DNA of 64,000 bases from Thermotogota bacterium (GTDB lineage: Bacteria > Thermotogota > Thermotogae > Thermotogales > DSM-5069), in contig JAKPGA010000004.1 of the NCBI GenBank assembly GCA_029551145.1, positions 62,001 through 126,000 on the forward strand, written 5' to 3'. The notes beneath the pieces are model-generated. The model was not told the DNA's origin. It did not search any database and saw only the letters and a list, made by a program, of their open reading frames with translations. Both the position numbers and the translations under genes were made by a program. Positions 53,486 through 61,557 of the stretch are shown here, in pieces (position 1 is the first letter of the stretch; each line of letters begins with the position of its first letter).

Positions 53486-54043
53486 ATGATAGACGTCGAC
53501 GATGTGCTAACCAATTTCAACAAGGCATTTCTGCAGTTAAGCCATGAGCTCTTTGGGACACCAACAGATATTCAGATAGAGGTATGGGACTTTTACAAAT
53601 GTGTCCCCGGATTAACTTATGAAATGGAACAGATCGTGTGGGAGAAGATCAGGCAAACAGATGATTTTTATTTGACTTTGCCTGCATATGCTTCGCAGGA
53701 AGATCTGTTGTTGCTGAGAAAAGTTATTCAAACGGGTGAGCACGAGATCTTTTTCATCACATCGCGTTTTCCCACAAAGGGTAAGAGTATTGAAGAACAG
53801 ACAACTCTCTGGATAGAAAACCATGTTGGTGTGACACCAAAGGTCTTTGTCACATCAAAGAAGGGACAATTCTGCAAGGAACTTTCAATTGAGCTCGCTC
53901 TGGATGATGCTCCACATCACATAAACGATCTTACAAACCATGGCATCCCTACGGTAATCATGGATTGGTCTTACAATAGACACATCAAAAACCTTCCGAG
54001 GGTAAGAACCCTGGGGGAGTTCATCGCATTGATATCAAGGTGA
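53486..54043 (+). CDS. HAD-superfamily 5'(3')-deoxyribonucleotidase-like protein
   Basis: A 185-residue phosphatase of the NT5C-like branch of the HAD superfamily. Motif I is DVDDVLTNF at the very N-terminus, motif II TSR in FFITSRFPT, motif III lysine in VTSKKGQFCKEL, motif IV ALDDAPHHINDL. Such proteins dephosphorylate nucleotides, but the substrate here is not shown. It starts 5 nt after the DUF4234 stop with a short AAGGTA RBS. Followed closely by a third HAD gene. Confidence 0.85.
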   Translation: MIDVDDVLTNFNKAFLQLSHELFGTPTDIQIEVWDFYKCVPGLTYEMEQIVWEKIRQTDDFYLTLPAYASQEDLLLLRKVIQTGEHEIFFITSRFPTKGKSIEEQTTLWIENHVGVTPKVFVTSKKGQFCKELSIELALDDAPHHINDLTNHGIPTVIMDWSYNRHIKNLPRVRTLGEFIALISR

Positions 54044-54047
54044 TCAT

Positions 54048-54710
54048 GTGATAGATGCAGTTGTTTTCGATATGGATGGTGTTTTGATCGAGACCGAGAG
54101 CGTCTACAAAGAAACTTTCAAACAGATTCTGTCAAAGTACGGTGCCGTATACTGTGAAGAATTTTTCCTTCATCTGACTGGAACTACTCTTGAAAAAGAC
54201 GGTGCGACAAAGATCATAGAAAGATTCAATCTGCCGGTAAGTGAGAAACAGTTGATAGAAGAGATCTATGAAACCTTTGATGAAATCTCAAGCAAGCTCA
54301 AACCAAGAGAAGGTGTTTTGGAAACCATCAAGACCTTGAAGGAACTAAAAAAACATGTAGCCCTTGCCACATCAACTGTGAAAGACAGGGCATTGCAAAG
54401 ACTCGAAAGATGTGGCTTGACAGATTTCTTTGATGTGACGGTCTTTGGTGATGAAGTTATCAACAGTAAACCAGACCCATAGATATACCTCAAGGCGTTG
54501 GAAAGATTGAAAACTGAGGGCTCTCGAGTGGTTGTTTTCGAAGATTCCGTGAATGGCATAAAATCAGCCATCGGTGCGGGAATCTCGTCTGTCTTGGGTG
54601 TACTTCACGACTACAACGATCCCGAGTCCTTGATCAAAGCCGGCGCTGTCTGTGCAGATGAACCTCCGCAGGTTTTCTTTTTTTTCTTAGAAAAGTTGTT
54701 GCAACTGTAA
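54048..54710 (+). pseudogene. HAD-IA beta-phosphoglucomutase-like phosphatase interrupted by an in-frame amber codon
   Basis: Reads as one HAD-IA protein of about 220 residues if the TAG at 54480-54482 is passed. Motif I DMDGVLIETES (residues 6-16), motif II threonine in ALATSTVKDRA, then NSKPDP, then the TAG, then IYLKALERL and motif IV FEDSVNGIKSAIGAG. The expected residue after NSKPDP is Glu, so GAG to TAG explains the break. Frame and spacing on both sides are otherwise perfect, so the change is recent, an assembly error, or suppressed. GTG start with AAGGTGATCAT. Confidence 0.85.
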
Positions 54711-54726
54711 AAAGATGAGCTATACT
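54699..54726 (+). promoter_or_regulatory. Promoter of the 26-residue peptide gene
   Basis: TTGCAA (54699-54704), 16-nt spacer, TATACT (54721-54726). One of the better sigma-A promoters in the window, located at the very end of the HAD pseudogene. Transcription would begin near 54733, a few bases before the peptide RBS. Confidence 0.6.
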
Positions 54727-54751
54727 CTTAGGTAAGATGGGGGGTGAACAA

Positions 54752-54832
54752 ATGGCTTGCGCAAACAAACCCGAGCCAAAGAAACCTGAGGAAAAACCAA
54801 AGGAAACCAAAAAAGAAAAACCCAAGAAATAA
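54752..54832 (+). CDS. 26-residue Lys/Pro/Glu-rich peptide
   Basis: A small open frame starting MACANKPEPKK and ending EKPKK, with ten lysines, five prolines and five glutamates among 26 residues and one cysteine at position 3. It has its own promoter (54699-54726), a strong RBS (GGGGGGTGAACAA) and a downstream hairpin, which together argue for real expression. No family is recognised and no membrane segment is present. It could be a small regulatory peptide; low-complexity composition makes homology hard to judge. Confidence 0.55.
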   Translation: MACANKPEPKKPEEKPKETKKEKPKK

Positions 54833-54836
54833 CTGA

Positions 54837-54860
54837 ATCCCCCGGTAAAGACCGGGGGAT
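54837..54860. terminator. Strong hairpin after the small peptide gene, also facing the PPi-PFK 3' end
   Basis: ATCCCCCGGT (54837-54846), loop AAAG, ACCGGGGGAT (54851-54860), ten perfect pairs. Neither side has a continuous T-run (plus side GTCATTATAT, minus side TCAGTTATTTC), so termination may be imperfect. It lies between two convergent units. Confidence 0.6.
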
Positions 54861-54864
54861 GTCA

Positions 54865-56127
54865 TTATATCTGTGCGACCCACGAAAATCTTTTCAAAAA
54901 CTCATCAGGATTCATCTTCGCTGCACTTGACAGTTTTGCGAGCATGTTGGTGTCCGACAAATCTTTCTTGGTAAGCCTTATCATATAACCACGCGCGACC
55001 CGATAGTGTTCTGAGTTGATATCCACCATTCGCACCTTTGTTCTGCCAGTCGATGGGTCGATCAATTCTTCGAAAGGCAGCACTCTGATCCTCCCACTTT
55101 CGACGCAGATCATACCTCCAGACAGGTGTTTTTCAAAATCTCCAAGCAAGAATCTGACCGCGCCATACCCAAGTGTTCTTGTGTAATCGATATCGAATGG
55201 AATAGGTCTTGCGCATCTGAGTTCATAACCCAGTGTTACATCTATGATGTTCAGCTTTTCTCCTCTTTGAGCAAAACGTTTCTGAACTTCACGCTTGAGT
55301 ATTGTCGCCAAAGGTATCTCGCTGAGTCTTATATGTCCATGCGGGTCTCGTTCGACCGTCACACCTGGGATATTAGACAGTTCCTCTGGATCGATCATTT
55401 CTCCTATGCCTTCGGCTATTATCGCAAGACCATCATTTCTCCCGAGAACTCGCCTCTTGAGAATTGTGGTCTCAAGTATGTCGCAGACCTCTGAAAGCGT
55501 TATCTTTTCCTTTTTGAATTCTTCACCGATCACAGTTAGGGCAGCACTCGCAGATTTTCCTATACCCAGTGCCAAATGTCCCGCCTTCCTACCCATCGCA
55601 ACTACAAAGTACCATCTGTTGGTTGTTCTTGAATCCTGCATCAAGTTGTAAACAAGTTCGGTGCCAAGATGGCGTGCGGTTTCAAATCCAAAGGTAGGCA
55701 TACCACCAGGCAGTGGCAGGTCGTTGTCAATTGTCTTTGGGACATGTGCGACACGAATCCTGCCTGAACTTGCCTTTGAAACCGCAGAGGCAGAGAACGC
55801 AGTGTCATCTCCACCAATTGTCACAAGGTAATTGATCCCTAAATCTGTGAGGCTTTTCAGAACATTTTGAAGATCTTCCGCTTTCTTGGTTGGATTTGCC
55901 CTTGAGGTCCTCAGAATAGAACCACCCTCGATATGAATACGTGATACATCTGAAATAGTCAGTGGGCGGATCATATCGGTTCTACCCTTCATGAGATGTT
56001 CAAAGCCATCGTAAATTCCTATTACTTCCAGGTCATTGTTGATTGCTTCGATCGTGACGGCATTTATAACACTGTTGATGCCAGGTGCTGGTCCTCCGCC
56101 TACGAGTATCGCAACTCTTTCAGACAT
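54865..56127 (-). CDS. Pyrophosphate-dependent phosphofructokinase
   Basis: Phosphorylates fructose 6-phosphate reversibly with PPi instead of ATP. About 420 residues, longer than PfkA and like the Thermotoga PPi-PFK. Diagnostic residues are present: VTIGGDDTAFSA (second Asp in GGDD) and the lysine of VPKTIDNDLPLPGG, both marks of PPi use. Also GGGPAPGINSVINAV at the N-terminus, and WYFVVAMGRKAGHLALG. ATG at 56127 is chosen because GGGGTG lies 7 nt upstream; the ATG at 56133 is too close. A membrane pyrophosphatase gene lies 3.5 kb away. Confidence 0.93.
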   Translation of the reverse strand: MSERVAILVGGGPAPGINSVINAVTIEAINNDLEVIGIYDGFEHLMKGRTDMIRPLTISDVSRIHIEGGSILRTSRANPTKKAEDLQNVLKSLTDLGINYLVTIGGDDTAFSASAVSKASSGRIRVAHVPKTIDNDLPLPGGMPTFGFETARHLGTELVYNLMQDSRTTNRWYFVVAMGRKAGHLALGIGKSASAALTVIGEEFKKEKITLSEVCDILETTILKRRVLGRNDGLAIIAEGIGEMIDPEELSNIPGVTVERDPHGHIRLSEIPLATILKREVQKRFAQRGEKLNIIDVTLGYELRCARPIPFDIDYTRTLGYGAVRFLLGDFEKHLSGGMICVESGRIRVLPFEELIDPSTGRTKVRMVDINSEHYRVARGYMIRLTKKDLSDTNMLAKLSSAAKMNPDEFLKRFSWVAQI

Positions 56128-56170
56128 CTTCATTCACCCCTTTGTGTGAGTTTGCGAGTTTATCTGTTAA

Positions 56171-56199
56171 ATTATAACCTATCTCCGATGCTGATTGAA
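56171..56199 (-). promoter_or_regulatory. Promoter of the PPi-phosphofructokinase gene
   Basis: On the minus strand TTCAAT (complement of 56194-56199), 17-nt spacer, TATAAT (complement of 56171-56176). Good -10 and proper spacing, weak -35. It is about 44 nt upstream of the start codon at 56127. Confidence 0.55.
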
Positions 56200-56328
56200 G
56201 CCTATCTCAACGCAGTCCCACCTGTCTTGCTCAAATTCGGGTGGTGATGAAAACCAAATGTTGCACGTTAACAATTTCTTCAATGATTCTTCTTCATATC
56301 TTCAGTTACAGGTTGAGAGTAGGAATAG

Positions 56329-56334
56329 TATGAT
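56329..56334 (+). promoter_or_regulatory. Possible -10 box for the leader and dapH operon
   Basis: TATGAT, about 25 nt upstream of the leader ORF start. TTACAG 17 nt before it is a poor -35. Transcription would begin near 56341, just before the leader RBS, leaving a very short 5' end. From 56200 to 56328 I see no gene or clear structure. Confidence 0.3.
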
Positions 56335-56358
56335 ATTGCCAAAAGGGAGGAAGGTTTC

Positions 56359-56463
56359 TTGAATATGGTGACAAACATCTTTGAACAGATTTCTATAGAA
56401 ATGAAGAACGCTAAGAAGTGCAACCGCCCGGTGATCACACTAGGCGGTGTGCACGTGTTGTAG
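56359..56463 (+). CDS. Putative 34-residue leader peptide of the lysine (dapH) operon
   Basis: A short frame beginning at TTG 56359 (GGGAGG 8 nt upstream, 56345-56350), with an in-frame ATG at 56365, and ending TAG 56461-56463. Codons 16-20 read Lys-Asn-Ala-Lys-Lys (56404-56418), followed by Cys-Asn-Arg-Pro. The C-terminal part is VITLGGVHVL. The Lys-Lys pair lies just before the first arm of the alternative RNA hairpins, and the downstream genes make lysine. This fits a translation-coupled attenuator, but lysine is not strongly enriched overall and the frame could be fortuitous. Confidence 0.5.
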   Translation: MNMVTNIFEQISIEMKNAKKCNRPVITLGGVHVL

Positions 56464-56514
56464 CACACACCTAAGAGGAAAAAGATCACCGGGCTACCAG
56501 AAAAGGTAGCCCGG
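56423..56514 (+). promoter_or_regulatory. Transcription attenuator with mutually exclusive hairpins upstream of dapH
   Basis: Three alternative structures can be drawn. A local hairpin ACCGCC (56423-56428) with GGCGGT (56443-56448). A long antiterminator CCCGGTGATC (56427-56436) with GATCACCGGG (56484-56493), perfect over 10 pairs and enclosing an inner GTGTGC/GCACAC hairpin (56447-56452 and 56463-56468). And a terminator CCGGGCTACC (56489-56498) with GGTAGCCCGG (56505-56514). Antiterminator and terminator share the five bases CCGGG, so only one can form. The first two are also incompatible. Confidence 0.7.
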
Positions 56515-56525
56515 TTTTCTTTTTA
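56489..56525 (+). terminator. Intrinsic terminator of the dapH leader
   Basis: CCGGGCTACC, loop AGAAAA, GGTAGCCCGG, ten perfect pairs, followed by TTTTCTTTTT (56515-56524). It lies upstream of the dapH coding region, about 50 nt before the start codon, so it must act as a regulatory (conditional) terminator. Confidence 0.85.
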
Positions 56526-56573
56526 TGGAGAGGTTCACAGGCAAGAACAACATCTTTCAAAGGGGGAATTTGG

Positions 56574-57338
56574 ATGACAGAGGTTCAGGTTGAAAGTGAA
56601 AATCTCGCGCAGAATCTGACTACCAACGCAATCATTGAACTGATAAGCAAATCCAAAAAGAAAACACCAGTGACTGCTTACGTGAAAGGAGATTTCAGAA
56701 AAGCCAATCTTGGCAATCTTCATTTTTTCGGGACTCAGAACTTTGGAATAATCGTTGGTGATTACGAAGAACTCAGAAGTTTCGTCCAGGAAAACCAGCA
56801 CAGAATTCAAGACATTCACATCGAGGTACACGCAAGAAACTCTGCGCTTCCATTGGCAGATCTGACAAAGTACAACGCACGAATCGAACCAGGGGCGATT
56901 ATTCGCGATCTGGTTCAGATTGGTGATGGGGCTGTGATCATGATGGGAGCCGTTATAAACATCGGCGCAGTAATCGGTGAGAAGACAATGATCGATATGA
57001 ACGCCGTCATCGGCGGAAGGGCAATGATAGGAAAGAACTGCCATATAGGAGCAGGTGCTGTGATAGCTGGGGTGATAGAACCTCCAAGCGCCAAACCGGT
57101 TATTGTTGAAGACGATGTTGTGGTCGGTGCCAATGCGGTTGTCTTGGAAGGAGTGACGGTGGGAAGAGGCGCCGTCGTTGCCGCTGGAGCTGTCGTCATA
57201 AACGATGTTGAACCATTCACAGTCGTTGCGGGTATTCCAGCGAGGTTCATCAAAAAAGTCGATGAAAAGACCAAGGAGAAGACGAAAATCGTAGAGGCTT
57301 TGAGAGCTCTGCCCACAGAACGGGGGGTGTTCTTGTGA
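56574..57338 (+). CDS. dapH: 2,3,4,5-tetrahydropyridine-2,6-dicarboxylate N-acetyltransferase
   Basis: Acetylates tetrahydrodipicolinate in the acetyl branch of diaminopimelate/lysine synthesis. The 254-residue protein has an N-terminal domain of about 85 residues typical of DapH, then a left-handed beta-helix of hexapeptide repeats ([20 protein letters not shown], then [20 protein letters not shown] and [19 protein letters not shown]) that binds acetyl-CoA as a trimer. ATG start with AGGGGGAATTTGG. It is preceded by the attenuator and overlaps the aminotransferase by 4 nt. Confidence 0.94.
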   Translation: MTEVQVESENLAQNLTTNAIIELISKSKKKTPVTAYVKGDFRKANLGNLHFFGTQNFGIIVGDYEELRSFVQENQHRIQDIHIEVHARNSALPLADLTKYNARIEPGAIIRDLVQIGDGAVIMMGAVINIGAVIGEKTMIDMNAVIGGRAMIGKNCHIGAGAVIAGVIEPPSAKPVIVEDDVVVGANAVVLEGVTVGRGAVVAAGAVVINDVEPFTVVAGIPARFIKKVDEKTKEKTKIVEALRALPTERGVFL

Positions 57339-58516
57339 GCCACTTATGCACTGTATACAAACCTTTTGATCTACAGATTGACCACGCAGAGGGAATATAT
57401 CTGTACACAAAAGATGGAAGAAAATTCGTTGATACATTTTCAGGTATAGGAGTTCTGGCTTTTGGGCATGGTGACAAGGATATCGAGGAAGCGATGATCA
57501 ACAAAATGAGGCGATACACCCATATTTCCAATTTCTTTCTGGACGAAGACGCTGAATCTGTTGCTGCAAAGCTCATCCAAAGAACAAGGAGACAGGGAAG
57601 GGTTTTCTTTTCGAACTCCGGAGCAGAGGCGAATGAGGCAGCTTTGAAAGCTATCAAGAAAATCAGAAAAGGTATCATAGTGGCCTTCGAGCAAGATTTC
57701 CACGGTAGAACCCTGGGTTCTCTTTCTATAACGGGGTTTTCAAACCTCAGAGAGCCGTTCAATCCACTTTTGCCAAACGTAGTGTTTCTACCCCACAACG
57801 ATCCAGAAAGGTTTGCGAGCTTTGTGCGACAGAATCAAGTGGCAGCAGTTTTTGTTGAGTGTCTTCTTGGCACTGGAGGCCTCAGATCGATCTCCAACAA
57901 TATGGCAAGGACACTCATGCAACTCAAAGAAGAACATGACTTTATACTCGTTGCCGATGAGGTTCAGTCCGGTCTTGGCAGGACTGGTAGGTTTTTCTGT
58001 TATGAACACTTTGGACTGAAGCCAGATATTATAACCGTTGCAAAAGCACTTGGAGGAGGACTCCCGCTTGGGGCGACTATCTTTTTGGATCAAATCATGG
58101 ATGTCTTTCAGTATTCGGAACACGGTTCGACCTTTGCACCAAATCCCGTTGCGCTGGCAGGTGCGAGTGTTGTGATGAACAAGATCAACGATTCATTTAT
58201 CGCAGAAGTGGCACAAAAGGGTGAGTATCTGAAGAATGAACTGAAATTCATAAACAATGGATTGATAAAAGAGGTACGAGGGCTCGGCTTGATGATTGGT
58301 GTGGAGGTCAACGTAGATCCAGAAAGATTGAAGCAGATTGCCTTTAAGAATGGCCTTTTGTTGAATCTGGTGAGTAGGAATGTCGTTCGCTTCTTACCGC
58401 CATTGAACATCACCTACCAAGAGATAGATACGATCGTGGAATTATTTGAGAGAAGTATCAAGGAGGTAGACTTTGAACGAAATAGAACTGAGACATCTTT
58501 TGCATCAAAGGCCTGA
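57335..58516 (+). CDS. Class III aminotransferase, probable N-acetyl-diaminopimelate aminotransferase (ArgD-like)
   Basis: PLP enzyme of the acetylornithine-aminotransferase fold, 393 residues. [15 protein letters not shown] near the N-terminus, [32 protein letters not shown], the PLP-contacting [16 protein letters not shown], and the PLP lysine in [15 protein letters not shown] near residue 235. By position between dapH and the M20 deacetylase it should amino-transfer to N-acetyl-2-amino-6-oxopimelate; an arginine-pathway or general role is possible. The GTG overlaps the dapH stop by 4 nt. It overlaps the next gene by 44 nt. Confidence 0.87.
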   Translation: MSHLCTVYKPFDLQIDHAEGIYLYTKDGRKFVDTFSGIGVLAFGHGDKDIEEAMINKMRRYTHISNFFLDEDAESVAAKLIQRTRRQGRVFFSNSGAEANEAALKAIKKIRKGIIVAFEQDFHGRTLGSLSITGFSNLREPFNPLLPNVVFLPHNDPERFASFVRQNQVAAVFVECLLGTGGLRSISNNMARTLMQLKEEHDFILVADEVQSGLGRTGRFFCYEHFGLKPDIITVAKALGGGLPLGATIFLDQIMDVFQYSEHGSTFAPNPVALAGASVVMNKINDSFIAEVAQKGEYLKNELKFINNGLIKEVRGLGLMIGVEVNVDPERLKQIAFKNGLLLNLVSRNVVRFLPPLNITYQEIDTIVELFERSIKEVDFERNRTETSFASKA

Positions 58517-59558
58517 ACCTTCTTTTCAAGAATATGAAACACAGCGGATCTTGGTCAAGCACATTCAGAAACTCGGTTATGAAGACATCAGAAAGGTTGG
58601 AACAGGCATCGTTGTTTTGAAAAAGGATTCAGATGGTCCGTTTGTGTTGCTTCGAGCTGAGATGGATGCCCTGCCGATCGCTGAGCAAACTGACTGCGCC
58701 TTTCGTTCTCAGAATGGCTATATGCATGCATGCGGTCATGATTTTCATATGGCATCTCTGTGCTGGGCGATGCGCAGGGTGATTGAGAACAACTTGAAGG
58801 GTAACCTTGTTTTTGTGTTTCAACCCGCAGAGGAGTCTGGAGCTGGCGCTGTTGAGATATTGAAGTACCTTCAGCAGTCTGGTATGGAGGTATCTGCGGC
58901 GATCGCAATGCATGTGACAGATGAATATGAAGCGGGAACAGTTGCATCTCGAGCTGGAGTGCTTTTCAGTGCGTCTTGCGAAGTAGATGTAGTTTTCAAA
59001 GGTCTTGCCGCTCATGCAGCCTTTCACCAGCAGGGAAAGGATGCGATCAGATCATGTGTTGATTTTCTCAAAAAGATATACGAAACAGACTGGGGACAGG
59101 ACTTGATCTGGTTTGGTAGATTAGAAGCAGGATCTGCAAGAAATATAGTTGCAGACAGAGCTTTAATCCAAGGTACGATCAGATCCACTGACCTGAAGGC
59201 AGTTGAAAAGAGATTGAATGAAATTCGACAGATTGCAGAGCAGTCTTGCTTAGTTTCTAAAGCAAGTTGTGAAGTCATCAAGGGTACGCCATACAGGCAG
59301 GTCGAGGTTGACGAAAATCTCTGCTTGCTCTTGGAACGAACAGCTGCGAAAATGGGTATGAAATTCTTGAAATCTCAGGTGAAATTGACTGCTGAAGACT
59401 TTGGATATTTTTCAGCTTACTATCCAACCTTGATGTACTGGTTTGGTACCAGAAGAGGAAACACCTTTGGCCTGCACAGCCCCTGGTTTTTGCCTGCCGA
59501 TGATTTGATTGAGACGGCAGGTGAACTTTTCTATGAAATTCTTGCGCAACTGTGTTGA
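58473..59558 (+). CDS. M20 family amidohydrolase, probable N-acetyldiaminopimelate deacetylase
   Basis: Metallopeptidase-fold deacetylase, 361 residues, expected to remove the acetyl group from N-acetyl-LL-diaminopimelate as the last dedicated acetyl-branch step. [15 protein letters not shown] near the N-terminus, LRAEMDALPIAEQTD, the metal-binding HACGHDFHMA near residue 88, QPAEESGAGAVEIL, a dimerisation domain (about 170-270), and LTAEDFGYF near the C-terminus. A TTG at 58473 with AAGGAGGTAGACT is chosen, so it overlaps the aminotransferase by 44 nt. The last gene of the lysine unit. Confidence 0.9.
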   Translation: MNEIELRHLLHQRPEPSFQEYETQRILVKHIQKLGYEDIRKVGTGIVVLKKDSDGPFVLLRAEMDALPIAEQTDCAFRSQNGYMHACGHDFHMASLCWAMRRVIENNLKGNLVFVFQPAEESGAGAVEILKYLQQSGMEVSAAIAMHVTDEYEAGTVASRAGVLFSASCEVDVVFKGLAAHAAFHQQGKDAIRSCVDFLKKIYETDWGQDLIWFGRLEAGSARNIVADRALIQGTIRSTDLKAVEKRLNEIRQIAEQSCLVSKASCEVIKGTPYRQVEVDENLCLLLERTAAKMGMKFLKSQVKLTAEDFGYFSAYYPTLMYWFGTRRGNTFGLHSPWFLPADDLIETAGELFYEILAQLC

Positions 59559-59606
59559 TTCAGATATCATATAACTATTAGGAAATCTTTCAAGGGGGTG
59601 CAGACC

Positions 59607-61553
59607 TTGCTTGTATTGTTTGCAGCAACCTTGGTCACAATAGGCTATGTGATCTTTCTGAGTTTCAGAATTCTCGATAACAGTCCTGGGAATGAACAGA
59701 CGATCGAACTTTCACGGATCATTCAAAAAGGTGCGAGATCCTTCCTTTTTGAGGAATATCTGGTTTTCTTCCCGGCAGTTCTTGCGCTTGCTGTTTTGTT
59801 GTTCATCTTTCTTGGATGGAAAACGGCGGTTTCATTCCTTGTTGGTGCCGTTTTTTCAACTCTTGCTGGCTTTTTCGGCATGACAATAGCTACGAAATCC
59901 AACGGGCGCACGAGCTGGGCTGCGTTGTCTGGCATGACAAAGGCTTTGAGGATAGCCTTCAGTGGTGGTGCTGTGATGGGGCTAACGGTCTCTGCCCTCG
60001 GATTGCTTGGTCTTGGGTTTGTTTATGAACTGACAGGGGACATGACCTGTGTCAGCTACTATTCACTCGGCGCGTCCTTTGTGGCGCTCTTTGCAAGAGT
60101 TGGCGGTGGTATATACACAAAGGCTGCCGATGTTGGAGCCGATATCGTCGGAAAAACCGAGGCAAACTTGCCTGAGGATGATCCCAGAAACCCAGCGGTA
60201 ATCGCAGACAATGTCGGAGACAATGTCGGAGATGTTGCCGGAATGGGCGCTGATTTGTACGAATCTTATGTCGGATCGATCTTCTCGGCGCTCGCGCTTG
60301 CAGTCTTCATGAACAGTGAGAAGGCAGTGAAGAGTGTACTTTTTGTTGTCATATCTGGACTGTTGAGTTCAGTAGTCTCGGTGATAATAACAAATCTCAC
60401 AGTGTCTAAGTTCAAGAATCCCTCATCTGCGTTGAGGTTTGGAACAATTCTGTCGAGTGTGTTGTTGCTTGGTTCGATGTTGATCTACTCAGTTATTTCA
60501 GCCTGGATTCAGATCTTTTTTGTCGTCTTTTTTGGAGTGGCAGTTGGTACAAGTGTAGGGCTTTTAACCGAGCTGTACACCTCAGGAAAGAAGATCGCGA
60601 ACCTTGCAAAATCTGCAACGACTGGACCCAGTAACATATTGATCAGTGGTCTTGCACTTGGCATGGAATCGACCTTTGTTATCACTATACTCATAGTGAT
60701 TGCAGTTCTGCTTTCCTATAAATTGATTGGACTCTTTGGAGTTGCGCTGTCTGCTGTCGGCATGCTCGCCACACTTGGTATGAATCTTTCGGTGGATGCG
60801 TACGGTCCGATAGCGGACAACGCAGGTGGAATCGCTCAGATGGCAAAACTCGAAGAAAATGCACGGCAGGTCACAGATAAACTCGATGCGGTTGGTAACA
60901 CAACTGCTGCTATGGGAAAAGGTTTTGCAATAACATCCGCGGCTTTAACCTCGCTTGCGCTGTTTTCCAATTATGCGAATGTCACCCATCTGGCAACGCT
61001 TGACATAAGAGACCCTGCTCTTTTCACCGGAGCTCTGGTGGGCGCGATGCTTCCATTTCTGTTCTGTGCTCTCACTATGAAGGCTGTGGGAGATGCCGCA
61101 GATGAAATGGTGGAGGAGATCAGAAGACAAATCAGAGAAATCCCAGGTCTAATCTCTGGGCAGACAAAACCAGATTATGGCCGCTGTATCCAAATTGCGA
61201 CAAAGGGCGCGCTCAGAAGGATGATCTTCCCATCTCTTCTCGCGGTTGTGACTCCCATATTGAGTTATTTCATTCTGGGTACGGCGGGAACCGCGGGGGT
61301 GCTCATCGGTGCAACGGTTTGTGGTGTTATGGTTGCGATCTTCATGGCTAATTCAGGTGGAGCCTGGGACAATGCGAAGAAGTACGTCGAAGAAGGACAT
61401 CTCGGCGGGAAGGGTTCGATAGCTCACAAAGCTGCCGTGATTGGAGATACCGTGGGAGATCCACTGAAAGATACATCAGGTCCCTCGATAAATATCTTAA
61501 TAAAACTCATGGCGATTACATCAGTTGTGATAGCTTCTCTGATTGGGAGGTAG
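59607..61553 (+). CDS. hppA: Membrane-bound ion-pumping pyrophosphatase (K+-dependent type)
   Basis: Hydrolyses PPi and pumps Na+ or H+ across the membrane. About 648 residues, some 75 fewer than the Thermotoga maritima enzyme as I recall it, with roughly 14-16 helices. The catalytic loop is [20 protein letters not shown] followed by [19 protein letters not shown], and the later [18 protein letters not shown] and [10 protein letters not shown]. Alanine in [13 protein letters not shown] instead of lysine marks the K+-dependent class. The ion cannot be assigned. A TTG at 59607 is preferred because GGGGGTG lies just before it. Neighbours use PPi or PFK chemistry. Confidence 0.93.
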   Translation: MLVLFAATLVTIGYVIFLSFRILDNSPGNEQTIELSRIIQKGARSFLFEEYLVFFPAVLALAVLLFIFLGWKTAVSFLVGAVFSTLAGFFGMTIATKSNGRTSWAALSGMTKALRIAFSGGAVMGLTVSALGLLGLGFVYELTGDMTCVSYYSLGASFVALFARVGGGIYTKAADVGADIVGKTEANLPEDDPRNPAVIADNVGDNVGDVAGMGADLYESYVGSIFSALALAVFMNSEKAVKSVLFVVISGLLSSVVSVIITNLTVSKFKNPSSALRFGTILSSVLLLGSMLIYSVISAWIQIFFVVFFGVAVGTSVGLLTELYTSGKKIANLAKSATTGPSNILISGLALGMESTFVITILIVIAVLLSYKLIGLFGVALSAVGMLATLGMNLSVDAYGPIADNAGGIAQMAKLEENARQVTDKLDAVGNTTAAMGKGFAITSAALTSLALFSNYANVTHLATLDIRDPALFTGALVGAMLPFLFCALTMKAVGDAADEMVEEIRRQIREIPGLISGQTKPDYGRCIQIATKGALRRMIFPSLLAVVTPILSYFILGTAGTAGVLIGATVCGVMVAIFMANSGGAWDNAKKYVEEGHLGGKGSIAHKAAVIGDTVGDPLKDTSGPSINILIKLMAITSVVIASLIGR

Positions 61554-61557
61554 GCTT

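Noticed and set aside
54048-54710. Two separate genes at 54048-54482 and 54498-54710
   Set aside because: They are in the same frame and together make one complete HAD protein with motifs in order. The second part lacks a sensible RBS.
56190-56249. A 19-codon ORF starting at ATG 56190
   Set aside because: It has no RBS, overlaps the PPi-PFK promoter region, and shows no features of a leader peptide next to an attenuator.
56413-56432. T-box motif (AAGTGCAACCGCC resembling TGGNACCGCG)
   Set aside because: Only about seven of ten positions match, the key UGGN is UGCA, and there is no specifier stem. The downstream genes are biosynthetic, and the overlapping ORF and alternative stems explain the segment better.
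56134-56573. Lysine riboswitch upstream of dapH
   Set aside because: I looked for the conserved lysine-riboswitch segments (GAGGxGC start, GATGAGTAGG, GGAGGAAUCGG-like block) and found only isolated short resemblances such as GAGAGTAGG. The length and stem arrangement do not fit. A covariance-model search would settle it.
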